The position numbers and the translations under genes were made by a program. A DNA stretch of 64,000 nucleotides from Xanthomonas maliensis (GTDB lineage: Bacteria; Pseudomonadota; Gammaproteobacteria; Xanthomonadales; Xanthomonadaceae), in NCBI RefSeq assembly GCF_009192945.1, contig NZ_NSET01000042.1, forward strand, positions 1 to 64,000, in the 5' to 3' direction. The notes beneath the pieces are model-generated. The model ran no database searches. It was not told where the DNA came from and saw only the letters and a list, made by a program, of their open reading frames with translations. This document shows, piece after piece, positions 8,495-18,400 of the stretch. Numbering within the stretch: the first letter of the stretch is position 1; every line of letters starts with the position of its first letter.

Positions 8495-9193
8495 TTATCC
8501 GCCATACAACGCTTGCGCGGGCTGGAACAGAATCCAGCTGGTGGCGATGAACTTGTCACCGCCGATCGGGCGGTTGCCGCGGTGCGTATGGGTGAACGCC
8601 GTCGGCGCGATCAGCAGGCTGCCGGTGCGCGGGCGTGCCTTGCGGCGCTGGAACAGGAACTCGGTTTCGCCTTCGGCGAACTCCTCGTTGAGATACAGCG
8701 TCCACAACAGATGGCGGTGCAAGGTCTCGGCGCTGGCGTCGCGCGGATACAGCTCGCAATGCCAATACGGATAACCTCCCTGATCGGCGGCGTACCACTG
8801 CAGGTTGATGGCGCCAGGGCGCAGGCAGGTTCGTGCCAGGTCGCCCAGTGCTTGCTCGCTCATCTGCGTCACCTCGTCGGCCAACAATCGATGCGGCTGG
8901 CCATCGGCGGTGGTGACCTGCAGCATCAGCGGCGAGATCAGAGCCTGTGGATAGACGCGCAGATAGCGCAACAGGCCGCTGAAGACGGCCTGTTGCAGCC
9001 GCTGTTCGACAGCCGCCCAGTCGGGTAGACCGCTGATGCGCAGATCCTGACTCTGTTTGAGTTCGGGGTATAGCCCGCCGCCGACGCGGCCCGGCTGCAC
9101 CTGGGTGCTCTCGCGCAGACGTTGCACGATGGCGGCGCACTCGTCCGCCGAAAGGACCTGGTCGGTGATCTGAATGAAGTCGGGCTCGTCCAT
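8495..9193 (-). CDS. 2-oxoglutarate/Fe(II)-dependent oxygenase
   Basis: The 232-residue protein fits the prolyl-4-hydroxylase-like 2OG-Fe(II) oxygenase superfamily. The C-terminal half has the metal ligands: YWHCELYP (His145, Glu147, an HxE version of HxD) and the distal His in THTHRGNRP, followed by a basic residue in GGDKFIATSW to bind 2-oxoglutarate. LLWTLYLNEEFAEGETEF is a typical core strand pair. Such enzymes hydroxylate proteins or small molecules. The ATG at 9193 is chosen because TAGGGC precedes it. It lies 74 bp after the glucan-synthase-like gene on the same strand; the substrate cannot be told. Confidence 0.82.
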   Translation of the reverse strand: MDEPDFIQITDQVLSADECAAIVQRLRESTQVQPGRVGGGLYPELKQSQDLRISGLPDWAAVEQRLQQAVFSGLLRYLRVYPQALISPLMLQVTTADGQPHRLLADEVTQMSEQALGDLARTCLRPGAINLQWYAADQGGYPYWHCELYPRDASAETLHRHLLWTLYLNEEFAEGETEFLFQRRKARPRTGSLLIAPTAFTHTHRGNRPIGGDKFIATSWILFQPAQALYGG

Positions 9194-9267
9194 GCGCCCT
9201 ACCATAGCAACGCAGGTGTCGGCCTGCAGCAGATTGCGCGCACCGCAGATGTCGGGGCGCGCCGCTC

Positions 9268-11391
9268 CTACGAGCCGGTCGGACGGGGGGAGCAGTCCTG
9301 CTGCTGCACCTGCTGGCTCCACCACCAGGCGATCACCGGCGCCAAGCTCCACAGCACCGCGAAGGGGATGGCGCTGCTCAATGCCGCGGGATGGAGGGCT
9401 GCGACCAGCGCCACCGTCAGCGCGGCAAACGTCGGCGAGGTCCACATCCATCTGACATAGTGCAGCAAGCCATGCCCTTGGCCCTGGAACGCAATGATGG
9501 ATGCGGTCCATTCCAAGCGGCGGCGATGCGAGACCCACATCCTGAAGCTGGCACGCGCGGCGGCATCCAGCGAAGTCCTGGCGTTTTCCACGCCAAAGAT
9601 GAAGGCGGCAGACCGCATCCCGAGGGACGCCGATACCCCTTGCAAGGTCGTTCTGTCCGCCTCGGACAGCAGACTGCGCGCGATTCCGACGACCAGCCGG
9701 AGCAGCGAGGGCAGCCAGGCGATCGCCAATAGATTGAGTGTCCACCAACCCGGGACCGGCGATGTCAGCCAGCCGACGACGAAGCACATCAGCGACGCCG
9801 GCGAGAAGAGCATGCGGAGCAGGTTGTGGAAGATCTTCCACCGGCCAAACCATGGCAGCGGATTGTCGACCCACGCGCCGGATGCATTGCGTATCCAGGG
9901 CGACAGCCACGGCAGCAACTGCCAGTCGCCGCGAAACCAGCGATGCGTGCGTCGAATCGTCGCATCGAGCGTGGGCGTGAACGTCTCGCGCAAGACGATA
10001 TCGGTGACCACCGCGGAGCGGACGATGCCACCCTCGAGGACGTCGTGACTGAGGACGGTGTTCTCGGCGATCAGCCCCTGGGTCAGGCGATGAAACGCTG
10101 CGACATCGTACATGCCCTTGCCGCAATAGACGGCTTGGCCGAACAGATCCTGATCGACATCGACCACCGGCTGTTCGGAGCGCTCTGCCTCGCTGGACTC
10201 GAGCTCCAGCGTTGAGTGCAACAAGTTCTCCAGACGGCTGGGTGCGGCGTCGCTAGGCAACGCGATCATGCCGCGTGGTTGCACGATGGTGAAGCCGGCC
10301 TCGATCCGCCGGCCATCGGCACTGAGTACTGCACGATTGAGCGGATGGCTGAGCACGGCGGCCAGCTCGCAGACCGCACCTTTGGTCAATTCGGCATCGT
10401 CGTCGTCCAGCGTGAGCACATAGCGTGCGCCCGCCGCCCTGTCGAGATCGCCGTGCAGCGTTTGAAACGGCGAGGCCGCGCCGACCAGATAGGCATTCAA
10501 TTCCTCCAGCTTGCCGCGTTTGCGCTCCCAGCCCATCCATCGGTCTTCGCCCGGGTTCCAGCGGCGTGGCCGATGAAACAGCATGAATCCACCGCCGTGC
10601 TGCTGATTGAGCAGCGAGATGCGAGCGCATGCTTCGTCCAGCAAGCCGGCGTCGTCCTCGACCTGCGGTGTCGCCGCATCGGTGAAATCCGACAGCAGCG
10701 CATAGCCGACATTGGCGCCGCGATTGTTGCGATACAGACGCTGCAGCGACTGCGCGAGTGCGTCGATCCCCTCGCGCGAGGTCAGCAGGCAGGGGATGAC
10801 GACCAGCGTCTTCGCTGAGGGCGGTAAGCCAGCACGGAAATCCATGCGTGGCATCCACCGCGGCTGCAACCGTTGCAGCGCGAGCATATTGAACCAACCC
10901 GGCACGATGTAGCCAGCGTAGACGGTGACCGCGATCGCGAGCAGCAGCTGGCCGGGCCAGGGCAGAGCGATCTTGAACGCCCACACCGACAACACCCCAT
11001 AGCCGGCGCTCAATAATAACGCGAGCAGGCAATACATCACCAATAGCGCGCGCGGCGAGCCTGTCTGGATCAGTTCCTGCATGTTCAAACGCGTCTTCAG
11101 TGCGGCAGCCAGCGACGCCACGCCGCGATCGCTCAGAAGATAGCCAACATGGGCGCGGCGATCGGCCGTGCCATGGCGCTCGCCCGCTTGCCGGGCGAGC
11201 ACGAGCACACAGTGTGCGACCTGCGTTGGGGATTGCCCGGATCGCTGTGCCCAGGACACAACCCGTGCCCGGTAGTCGTCGCGGGAGCGCGGGTCCATGT
11301 CGGCATAGGCACCCATCGGATCCTGCCGCAGCAGCGCATCGACCGCATCCTCACCCGCGACACTGCTCTCGCTACCCACGTTCGAATCCAT
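9268..11391 (-). CDS. GT84-type beta-glucan synthase-like membrane glucosyltransferase, short form
   Basis: The 707-residue protein resembles the glycosyltransferase part of cyclic beta-1,2-glucan synthases (NdvB/ChvB). It has the N-terminal block MDPRSRDDYRARV, HVGYLLSDRG and two membrane helices near residues 120-165. The GT core follows with VVIPCLLTSREG, YALLSDFTDA, GWERKRGKLEELN, LTLDDDDAE and the processive-enzyme motif RTHRWFRGDWQL. C-terminal membrane helices end the protein. NdvB proteins are much longer and carry a C-terminal phosphorylase-like domain, absent here. It may be a free-standing synthase making linear beta-1,2-glucan or a truncated NdvB. UDP-glucose is the likely donor; galE lies upstream on the same strand. 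Confidence 0.82.
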   Translation of the reverse strand: MDSNVGSESSVAGEDAVDALLRQDPMGAYADMDPRSRDDYRARVVSWAQRSGQSPTQVAHCVLVLARQAGERHGTADRRAHVGYLLSDRGVASLAAALKTRLNMQELIQTGSPRALLVMYCLLALLLSAGYGVLSVWAFKIALPWPGQLLLAIAVTVYAGYIVPGWFNMLALQRLQPRWMPRMDFRAGLPPSAKTLVVIPCLLTSREGIDALAQSLQRLYRNNRGANVGYALLSDFTDAATPQVEDDAGLLDEACARISLLNQQHGGGFMLFHRPRRWNPGEDRWMGWERKRGKLEELNAYLVGAASPFQTLHGDLDRAAGARYVLTLDDDDAELTKGAVCELAAVLSHPLNRAVLSADGRRIEAGFTIVQPRGMIALPSDAAPSRLENLLHSTLELESSEAERSEQPVVDVDQDLFGQAVYCGKGMYDVAAFHRLTQGLIAENTVLSHDVLEGGIVRSAVVTDIVLRETFTPTLDATIRRTHRWFRGDWQLLPWLSPWIRNASGAWVDNPLPWFGRWKIFHNLLRMLFSPASLMCFVVGWLTSPVPGWWTLNLLAIAWLPSLLRLVVGIARSLLSEADRTTLQGVSASLGMRSAAFIFGVENARTSLDAAARASFRMWVSHRRRLEWTASIIAFQGQGHGLLHYVRWMWTSPTFAALTVALVAALHPAALSSAIPFAVLWSLAPVIAWWWSQQVQQQDCSPRPTGS

Positions 11392-11730
11392 GCCGAGCTC
11401 TCCGCTGATGTCCGCTAACTACGCAAAGACGATGGCGGAAGTGTCGCGAGGCGACGCATGTCCACTGCACCCGATCATTGGCCGTATGCCACCTAGCGTC
11501 AACCAACAGGACGCGGTCATGGCGCTCGGTAAGAAGCGCCCCACCCTGTCCATCGATCAAACTGTGACGCCGATGCCACGCAAGGCCTGCTCTTGAAGCA
11601 CTGCTGGCTGATCGAACTGCAGTCAGCCGTGTTCTTATCCCCTGCCCTGGCAATGCGGCTGCGGCCCTCGGCCTGCCAATGGCGCCTGGCGCCGCGCCCG
11701 CGAGAGCGGCACATACGCCAGCGTGGACCG
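11392..11730. other. Intergenic region between galE and the glucan-synthase-like gene
   Basis: About 340 bp without a convincing gene. On the minus strand GGAGAGC precedes the glucan-synthase start, a usable ribosome-binding site. No terminator or clear promoter hexamers were found. Confidence 0.5.
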
Positions 11731-12741
11731 TCAAACCGGAGCGGCTCGCGGCAACTGCCGCTCCCATGCCAACGCATTGGAGACGATGAGATCCAGATCG
11801 TCATGGTGCGGCGACCACCCGAGCACGGACCGGATCCTGCTGGCATCGGCGATCAGGAACGGCGTATCACCAACGCGGCGTTGCCGCTCGCGCACCGTCA
11901 GTGGACGACCGTTAGCCCGTTCGACCGCGCTCAGGACCTGCCTGACCGACGCGCCGTGTCCATAGCCGCAATTCAGTACGATCGAGGCCTCACCCGCGCG
12001 CAGATAATCCAGCGCGGCGGCGTGCGCACGGGCCAGATCCTGGACGTGGATGTAGTCACGCACGCCGGTTCCGTCCGGCGTGGAGAAATCGGTGCCATAG
12101 ATTTCGACGTAATCCCGCTTACCGTCGGCGACCTCGCACGCGATCTTGATCAACAACGTGGCGTCACGTGTGGATTGACCAATGCGTCCTTGCACATCGG
12201 CGCCTGCGACATTGAAGTATCGCAACGTCACATGACGCAGTTGCTGCGCGGCGGCCAGGTCCCGCAACATCCATTCGCTCATCAGCTTGGACGTGCCATA
12301 GGGATTGATGGGCGCTGGAGGCGTGTCCTCGCTCGCGATTCCCGACGCCGGCATGCCGTAGACCGCCGCTGAGGACGAAAAGACGAAGTGACCAACATTT
12401 GCGGCGACGCAGCAGCCCAATAGCGCGCACGTGACCGCGGTATTGTGGGTGTAATAACGCAGCGGATCTCTGATCGACTCCGGCACGACGGTGCGCGCTG
12501 CGAAATGCATCACCGCATCGATGCGGTGCTGATGCAGCAGCCGCGAAACCAACGCTCGGTCGCCGACGTCGCCAACCACGAGTTCGGCGCCGATGACGGC
12601 ATCGGCAAACCCCGTGCTCAGATCATCCAGCACCACGACGGTTTCGCCGCGTTCGATCAGATGCAGCACGACGTGGCTGCCGACATAACCTGCACCGCCG
12701 GTCACCAGAATCGCGCCACTTGCCGTCCTGCAAGGTCTCAT
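11731..12741 (-). CDS. galE: UDP-glucose 4-epimerase
   Basis: The 336-residue extended short-chain dehydrogenase has the NAD-binding GGAGYVGSH at residues 15-23, the catalytic Ser in FVFSSSAAVYG and the YxxxK pair in NPYGTSK. Further GalE blocks are LRYFNVAGAD and GTGVRDYIHVQDLA. It interconverts UDP-glucose and UDP-galactose in the cytoplasm for polysaccharide synthesis. The start adds about nine residues before the usual GalE N-terminus, but AGAGG lies at the right distance. The downstream GT84-like gene on the same strand would use UDP-glucose, so a glucan or capsule role is possible. Sugar specificity within the family (Glc versus GlcNAc) is not certain. Confidence 0.92.
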   Translation of the reverse strand: MRPCRTASGAILVTGGAGYVGSHVVLHLIERGETVVVLDDLSTGFADAVIGAELVVGDVGDRALVSRLLHQHRIDAVMHFAARTVVPESIRDPLRYYTHNTAVTCALLGCCVAANVGHFVFSSSAAVYGMPASGIASEDTPPAPINPYGTSKLMSEWMLRDLAAAQQLRHVTLRYFNVAGADVQGRIGQSTRDATLLIKIACEVADGKRDYVEIYGTDFSTPDGTGVRDYIHVQDLARAHAAALDYLRAGEASIVLNCGYGHGASVRQVLSAVERANGRPLTVRERQRRVGDTPFLIADASRIRSVLGWSPHHDDLDLIVSNALAWERQLPRAAPV

Positions 12742-12970
12742 TCCGAACCTCTGTCCTTAAGTATCGGGGCGCGTCGCATATACGCTCACGGGCGGCCGCG
12801 GCAGGCATCTGCGCGCGTCACGATAGCCAACAGCAACACCCGCGTGCAAGAGGCGGCTGGCGCCCCCCAGCATCGCTGCGCAACGATAGGTTAACGCCGG
12901 CAACGCTCGCTTTCGGCCACTGATCTCACCTAGTATCGGCTCCATCGACGAATCGCCCGGACGCGCACAG

Positions 12971-13735
12971 ATGTTCGATTTCGATCGCTACATGGAAGAG
13001 CAGTACGTCAGCGTTCCCGGCATGTCCTCGGCCTTCTCGGCCAGGATCTGCACCGACTTGTTGCGTGGCCAGGCCGGCAGCCATTGGGGCGGCCACGTGG
13101 CCGAAATCGGTGCATTCGAGGGCCGTTTCCTGATCGCGCTGCTGTCGGCACTGCAGGCGGGCGAGCGCGCGGTGGCCATCGACCGCTACGATTGGCCGGA
13201 TATCCACGTCAACGTCAGGCTCGACCAACGGCTGCGGCTGTTTGGCCTCAGAGATCGCGTGGACATCGTCTGTGGAGACAGCCGGACGATGACGCCGGAG
13301 ATGATCGCTCCGAACCAGGCGCAGGCAGGCTTCCGGTTCTTCCATGTCGACGGCGACCATCAGCGGGCATCGCTGGTGCAGGACATGCAGCTGGCCTTCG
13401 CCTGCATGCTGCCCTACGGCGTCGTCTGCCTGGACGACATGCTCAGCCCCGCCTATCCGGAGCTGATGCTGGGAGTTGCCGAGTCGCTGGAGGCGCATCC
13501 GGACTGGCGGGTGTTCTGCATCATCGATCGAGAAGACATCGCCGCATCTGCGAAGTTTTTGCTGTGTCGGCACGATTATGCGGACCACTACAGTGCGCTG
13601 CTGAGCCAGCGCTTTGCTGGTCATGTATGGAAAATGCAGGCGCAGTTTGCCACTCACCAGGCTGTGGTATTGGCGCCAGCGCCGCGCCTGCAACGATTCA
13701 ACCTGGGAGGAACCGTCGACACCCTGCAGTCCTGA
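12971..13735 (+). CDS. Class I SAM-dependent methyltransferase, small-molecule type
   Basis: The 254-residue protein has a Rossmann methyltransferase fold: motif I VAEIGAFEGRFL near residue 42, an acidic motif II (AIDRYD), GDSRTMTPE, and FRFFHVDGDHQRASLVQDMQLA, a block seen in O-methyltransferases of polysaccharide and antibiotic clusters (Methyltransf_24-like). It is probably cytoplasmic. The natural substrate is unknown. It is transcribed away from galE and toward the NRPS/PKS cluster, but 909 bp separate it from the first cluster gene, so membership in that pathway is uncertain. A short GGCGC/GCGCC hairpin (13736-13750) directly follows the stop. Confidence 0.78.
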   Translation: MFDFDRYMEEQYVSVPGMSSAFSARICTDLLRGQAGSHWGGHVAEIGAFEGRFLIALLSALQAGERAVAIDRYDWPDIHVNVRLDQRLRLFGLRDRVDIVCGDSRTMTPEMIAPNQAQAGFRFFHVDGDHQRASLVQDMQLAFACMLPYGVVCLDDMLSPAYPELMLGVAESLEAHPDWRVFCIIDREDIAASAKFLLCRHDYADHYSALLSQRFAGHVWKMQAQFATHQAVVLAPAPRLQRFNLGGTVDTLQS

Positions 13736-14644
13736 GGCGCGGTGTGCGCCCCGTTTGTGGTCGATGCATTGTGTGCTTTGGGTTGACGCGAACGCGATGG
13801 CATCTCGTCAGCGCGACGCACGCGGGCTTAGATGCGGACGGGACCGACGGCCTGCTCCAGTGTGGTGCACTCACATTCACACCCACAAACATGCTGCGCT
13901 GCGATAGAAACGGTGCAAACAGCATCATGCGGCGAGCGCGTTTCGCATTCAGCTGCGCATTCGCATAAGCGTTCAGGGTCAATCTACTGCAGCGTGTCCA
14001 CATGTGTGCGGTTGCGTGTCAACCCGGCAATATCGTTAAGACGCAGCATCGCCAGTGCGCGTTGCGACGCTGACAAAGTAGCCACCATCTAACGTTGCGC
14101 GTTGTAACGCGCCTGTATCAGGACCAGCCTGGTTACACATCGATCAAAGCGCAGGTCGACCGCAGTGCCACTATGCTGCAACGTGATAGATACCGAGTCG
14201 CTCTCGACTAGCTTGACGAACACGGATTGATCGTAAGAGGATGCTGCCCACCAGCGCTGTCGACGTACCATCAGATGCGCAGCGGTGCCCCAACGTGGAG
14301 TGCAGGATGCCTGACAAACGTTGCATGGATCTGGAATCGGTCGAACGTGGAGGGTGTGCGTCGGCGACAACTGCCGCGCCGCGCGCCTGTCATTTTTCCC
14401 ACGCAGCAAGCACATCCCACGGTGGGCCGGACAAGCGGCTGTCGCGCCGCGGGGCGATGCAGCACGCGTGTGTTCGGCTCGGGCAGGCCACTGTGAGCGG
14501 CGACGTGGCATTGCAGGACTCCACGTTTTTCTTGAAGCGGCCGCGGCTTCGTATCGTGCACTAGCCGCACTCGCACTGCCGCTGCCGCTGCCGCGCAAGC
14601 GTACTGTGCACACGTAAGTTCCTGCGACATAGGAGTTCTCAAGG
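13736..14644. other. Long non-coding leader upstream of the biosynthetic cluster
   Basis: A 909-bp stretch with no gene I can support. It must hold the promoter of the cluster. GC content is visibly lower and more uneven than in the flanking genes. Notable elements: a pair of TTCGC boxes 13 bp apart (13942-13946 and 13960-13964), an inverted repeat GCGCGTT/AACGCGC at 14097-14112, and AGGAG at 14631-14635, nine nt before the sulfotransferase ATG. No sure -35/-10 pair was found. Confidence 0.55.
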
Positions 14645-15427
14645 ATGCAGAACAGCCGGTCCTACATCATTTGTACGACGATGCGCAGCGGCAGCACGAT
14701 GCTGGCAAGCGGACTACGCCAGACCACTATCGCCGGCCGGCCTGAGGAATACTTCGCGCCTCCGGTGCGCTTGCCGCAAGCGCAGATCTTCGACATGGAA
14801 CCGGCGCGCTATCGAAGCCTGCTGCAGGCCCATCGAGAGGCACATCCTGCAGCAAAGACGCTTCGGCATATCCTCGAAGCTGGCACGACCGACAATGGCG
14901 TGTTTGGCGTCAAGATTCATTACCAACGACCGTTTTCAGACTTCCATAATGCCGTGGAGTTGCTGCAAGCGTACTTTGACGATCGGCTCTCCTCGCCGGC
15001 AGCATTGTTCAGCCGTGCCTTTCCGCGTTTGTCCTATATCTGGCTGCGCCGTTGTGATCGGGTGGAACAGGCGGTCTCATTGTTCAAGGCCATCAAGACC
15101 AGCGAATTCGTTCGCGTGGAAGGTGTGAACGAGCCAGTCAGGCCGGTCCATGCAGACGACTTTGACGCCAGTACGATTCGGCGGCTTGCGGATTGGCTGC
15201 AAAGCGGCGATGACGCATGGCGCGCGTTCTTCAGCCGCTACAGGATCCAGCCGCTGACCATCGATTATGAGGATCTGGCGGCAGACTATCCATCCACCTT
15301 GCGCTCGGTGTTGGGCTACCTGGGGCTGGCGCAGCACTGCGATGTGGTCACCCAGACCCGCCATCAGCGTCAGTCCGATGAGATCTCCAAACATTGGGTG
15401 ACGCGCTTTCGCGAGATGCACGCGTGA
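14645..15427 (+). CDS. Stf0-type sulfotransferase
   Basis: The 260-residue protein matches the Stf0 family (trehalose 2-sulfotransferase type), which moves sulfate from PAPS to a hydroxyl of a sugar or other small molecule. The 5'-phosphosulfate loop is CTTMRSGSTMLASGL (residues 10-24), followed by GRPEEYF. The 3'-phosphate region reads YIWLRRCDRVEQAVSLFKA near residue 138, and YRIQPLTIDYEDL is also typical. AGGAG stands 9 nt before the ATG. It is the first gene of the NRPS/PKS operon and its stop overlaps the GTG start of the first megasynthase by 4 nt, so sulfation of the product or of an attached sugar is likely. Confidence 0.88.
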   Translation: MQNSRSYIICTTMRSGSTMLASGLRQTTIAGRPEEYFAPPVRLPQAQIFDMEPARYRSLLQAHREAHPAAKTLRHILEAGTTDNGVFGVKIHYQRPFSDFHNAVELLQAYFDDRLSSPAALFSRAFPRLSYIWLRRCDRVEQAVSLFKAIKTSEFVRVEGVNEPVRPVHADDFDASTIRRLADWLQSGDDAWRAFFSRYRIQPLTIDYEDLAADYPSTLRSVLGYLGLAQHCDVVTQTRHQRQSDEISKHWVTRFREMHA

Positions 15428-18400
15428 CCAATCATCTGGACGCGACTGCCTGGCTGTCCGACGGGCCGGTGCCCGGCGGCATCGATGGCGATGGGTCGGC
15501 GGCTACGTTGCTGGACCGATTCGCGGCGCAGGTCCAACGTGCGCCGGAGGCCATCGCACTGAGCTACGGTCAGGACACGCTGACCTATCGCGAGCTGCAC
15601 GCACGTGCCGGGCAGCTTGCAGTGCACTTCCAGAGCCTGGGTGTGGAGCCTGGCTGCATTGTCGCCCTGTGTCTGGAGCGCTCGCCGTTGCTGATTGCCA
15701 GCGTGCTAGGTCTATTGCGCGCAGGTGCCGCTTATCTGCCGATCGACCCAGCCACACCTGCTGCCCGCGTTGCCTTCATGCTCGAAGACAGTGGCGCCCG
15801 CATGGTGTTGACCGACGCGGATCTGGGCGAGGCGGGTGCGCTCGCCGCACATCGCGTGGTTCGCCTGGACGCTGCTGTCCGGTTGCCAGCCGCACCGAGC
15901 GCGACGGGCCCACGGGTCCTGATGCCGAACGATGGGTTGGCCTACGTCATCTATACCTCTGGCTCGACTGGCCAACCGAAGGGCGTTCTGGTTCCGCAAT
16001 CCAATGTCGTGGCGCTGTTCGACGCATCGCAGGCGCGCTTTCGCTTCGGCCCCCAGGACGTGTGGACGTTGTTCCATTCCTACGCTTTCGACTTTTCTGT
16101 TTGGGAGATGTGGGGTGCGCTGCTGTATGGCGGTCGTCTGGTCATCGTTCCTGGCACGGTCAATCGCGATACCGAAGCCTTCTATGAGCTGGTGAGTCGC
16201 GAACGCGTCACCGTCCTCAATCAGACGCCTTCGGCGTTCTCCCAGTTCATGGCGGTCGACGAGGCACAGCGGCTCGCACTGCGGTTGCGGCTGGTCATCT
16301 TCGGCGGAGAAGCGCTACGGTTCGGCGAGCTCCAGCACTGGGTCGAGCGGCACGGCGATACGGCTCCGGAACTGGTGAACATGTATGGCATCACCGAAAC
16401 CACGGTGCATGTCAGCCTGCGACGCGTGCTTGCAGAGGACACCCACCAGCGGCAAGCGAGCCTGTTGGGCCAGGCTCTGTCGCACCTGTCAATTCACGTG
16501 CTCGATGAGCGCCTGCAGCCGGTCGAGGATGGCTGCCCAGGCGAACTCTACGTGTCCGGCCGCGGGCTCGCATGGGGCTATCTCAATCGCAGCGCGCTGA
16601 CCGCATGTCGCTTCATCGCCAACCCATTCGCGACTGGCGAACGACTCTATCGCAGTGGCGACCTGGCCAGGCGCACCGCCGAGGGCGACATCGAGTATCT
16701 GGGCAGGGTCGATCAACAGGTCAAGCTGCGCGGCTTCCGGATCGAGCTGGGCGAGATCGAGGCGGCGCTACTGCGTCATCCCGCGGTGCGGCAAGCGGTC
16801 GTCATGTTGCGCCAAGATGATGCACAACGCAGCGCACTCGTGGCCTACGTTGTCGCCTCCAACCCCGCAACGAACGAGCTGGCGGCACGTGCGGACGATA
16901 CCGTGGCGCAATGGCAGGCCTTGTATCAGGAGACGTATCGCCCGGCAGACGCCAAACGTGGCCCGGACTTCACCGGCTGGCTGAGCAGCTATACCGGCCT
17001 GCCGATTGGCGAAGCGGACATGCAGCAATGGCTGCAGGCGACGGCGAACAGACTCTTGGCTCGGCGCCCGCGACGACTACTGGAGATCGGCTGCGGACTT
17101 GGCCTGGTGCTCGAGCAGGTGGCGCCGCACTGCACGTCCTACGTCGCGACAGACCTTTCGTCGGTTGCAGTCTCGCACGTGCGGCAATGGCTGCTTGCCC
17201 ACGAGCACCTGCAGCACGTGAGCGTGCGTCAGCAGGCGGCAATCGAATTTTCGGAACTGCCCAAGGACTTCGATACGGTCGTGCTGAATTCGGTGATTCA
17301 GTACTTCCCAAGCATTGACTACCTGCTGGAGGTGCTGCGGCAGGCGGCCGCGCATGTGACGCCGGGAGGGCGCATCTTTGTTGGTGATGTCCGTAACTAC
17401 GCGTTGCTGGAGCTGTTCCATGCATCGGTGCAGGTGGCGCGCGCAGACGATGCGATGTCGGTTGCGCAGCTGCAAGCTGCCATCGACCGCAGCATACGGC
17501 AGGAAAAGGAGCTGCTGGTGGCGCCGGCGTTCTTCCAGAGTCTGCGGCAATGGGTGCCGACGATCACTGGCGTGCACGTGCTGCTCAAGCGTGGCGACGC
17601 CCATAACGAGCTGAATCAGTACCGCTACGACGTGTGGCTGGACGTGGGAGATGTGGCCACCGTTGCAGCCGACGCCATCCAATGGCACCCGCAGGACGAT
17701 GCCCCGCTGGTCGCGCTCGCCGACTATCTTGTTCAGGAGCGACCTACGCGTTTGCATGTGCCGGCGCTTCCCAATGCCCGGTTGGCGGTGGAACTGGCCA
17801 CGCTCGCGCAGCTGCGCAGGTGCAGCCCGAGCTGCACCGTCGGTGAGCTGCGTGCACACGTCGCGCGCGCGACGTCCCCGGCAGTGCAGCCGGAGGAGGT
17901 CTGGCAGCTGGGTGAACGCCTGGGCTATGAGGTTGCACTGAGCTGGTCCGAGAACGCGAGCGGGCAGCTGTCTGCAGAATTCAGTGATCGCAGTCGCCTC
18001 GTCGAGCGCGTGCTTGCGGCTCCGGCCACCGACACGATGCCGCCCGCGGGGGCGCTCGCCCAGTACGCCAACGATCCGCTCGTCGGTGTTTGGCAACACG
18101 CCTTGCTGCGCGAATTGCGTGCGCATCTGCGTGAGATGTTGCCGGCGCATATGCTGCCATCGGCGACTCTGCTGCTGCCAGCGCTGCCGTTGACCGTCAA
18201 CGGCAAGGTGGACAAGGCGCGTTTGCCTGCGCCGGATCAACGGATCGATCTGGCTGACTACACCGAACCCCACACGCCGCTGCAGCAGACCCTGGCCGCG
18301 ATCTTCGCCGAGGTGCTGCGGCTGGATCGTGTGGGGCTGCACGACAGTTTCTTCGAGCTGGGTGGCAACTCGCTGCTGGCCATGCGGATCGTCACCCAGG

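Noticed and set aside
9194-10126. Upstream extension of the 2OG oxygenase frame to give a 543-residue protein
   Set aside because: The extension overlaps the GT84-like coding sequence in another frame and is Arg/Gln-rich; the ATG at 9193 has a ribosome-binding site and starts the conserved domain.
11390-11596. Small plus-strand open frame upstream of the GT84-like gene
   Set aside because: It overlaps the start of the GT84-like gene on the opposite strand and shows no domain.
13736-13750. GGCGC/GCGCC hairpin as terminator of the methyltransferase gene
   Set aside because: The stem is only 5 bp and no T-run follows.
13942-13964. TTCGC-N13-TTCGC as a plant-inducible promoter (PIP) box
   Set aside because: The consensus spacing is 15, no proper -10 box follows at the expected distance, and it lies about 680 bp before the first cluster gene.
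14097-14112. Inverted repeat GCGCGTT/AACGCGC as a regulator operator
   Set aside because: Short GC-rich palindromes are common in this genome type and no cluster regulator is visible to pair it with.
15394-15423. TTG start for megasynthase 1
   Set aside because: It lies inside the sulfotransferase gene without a better ribosome-binding site; the GTG at 15424 gives the common 4-nt stop/start overlap.
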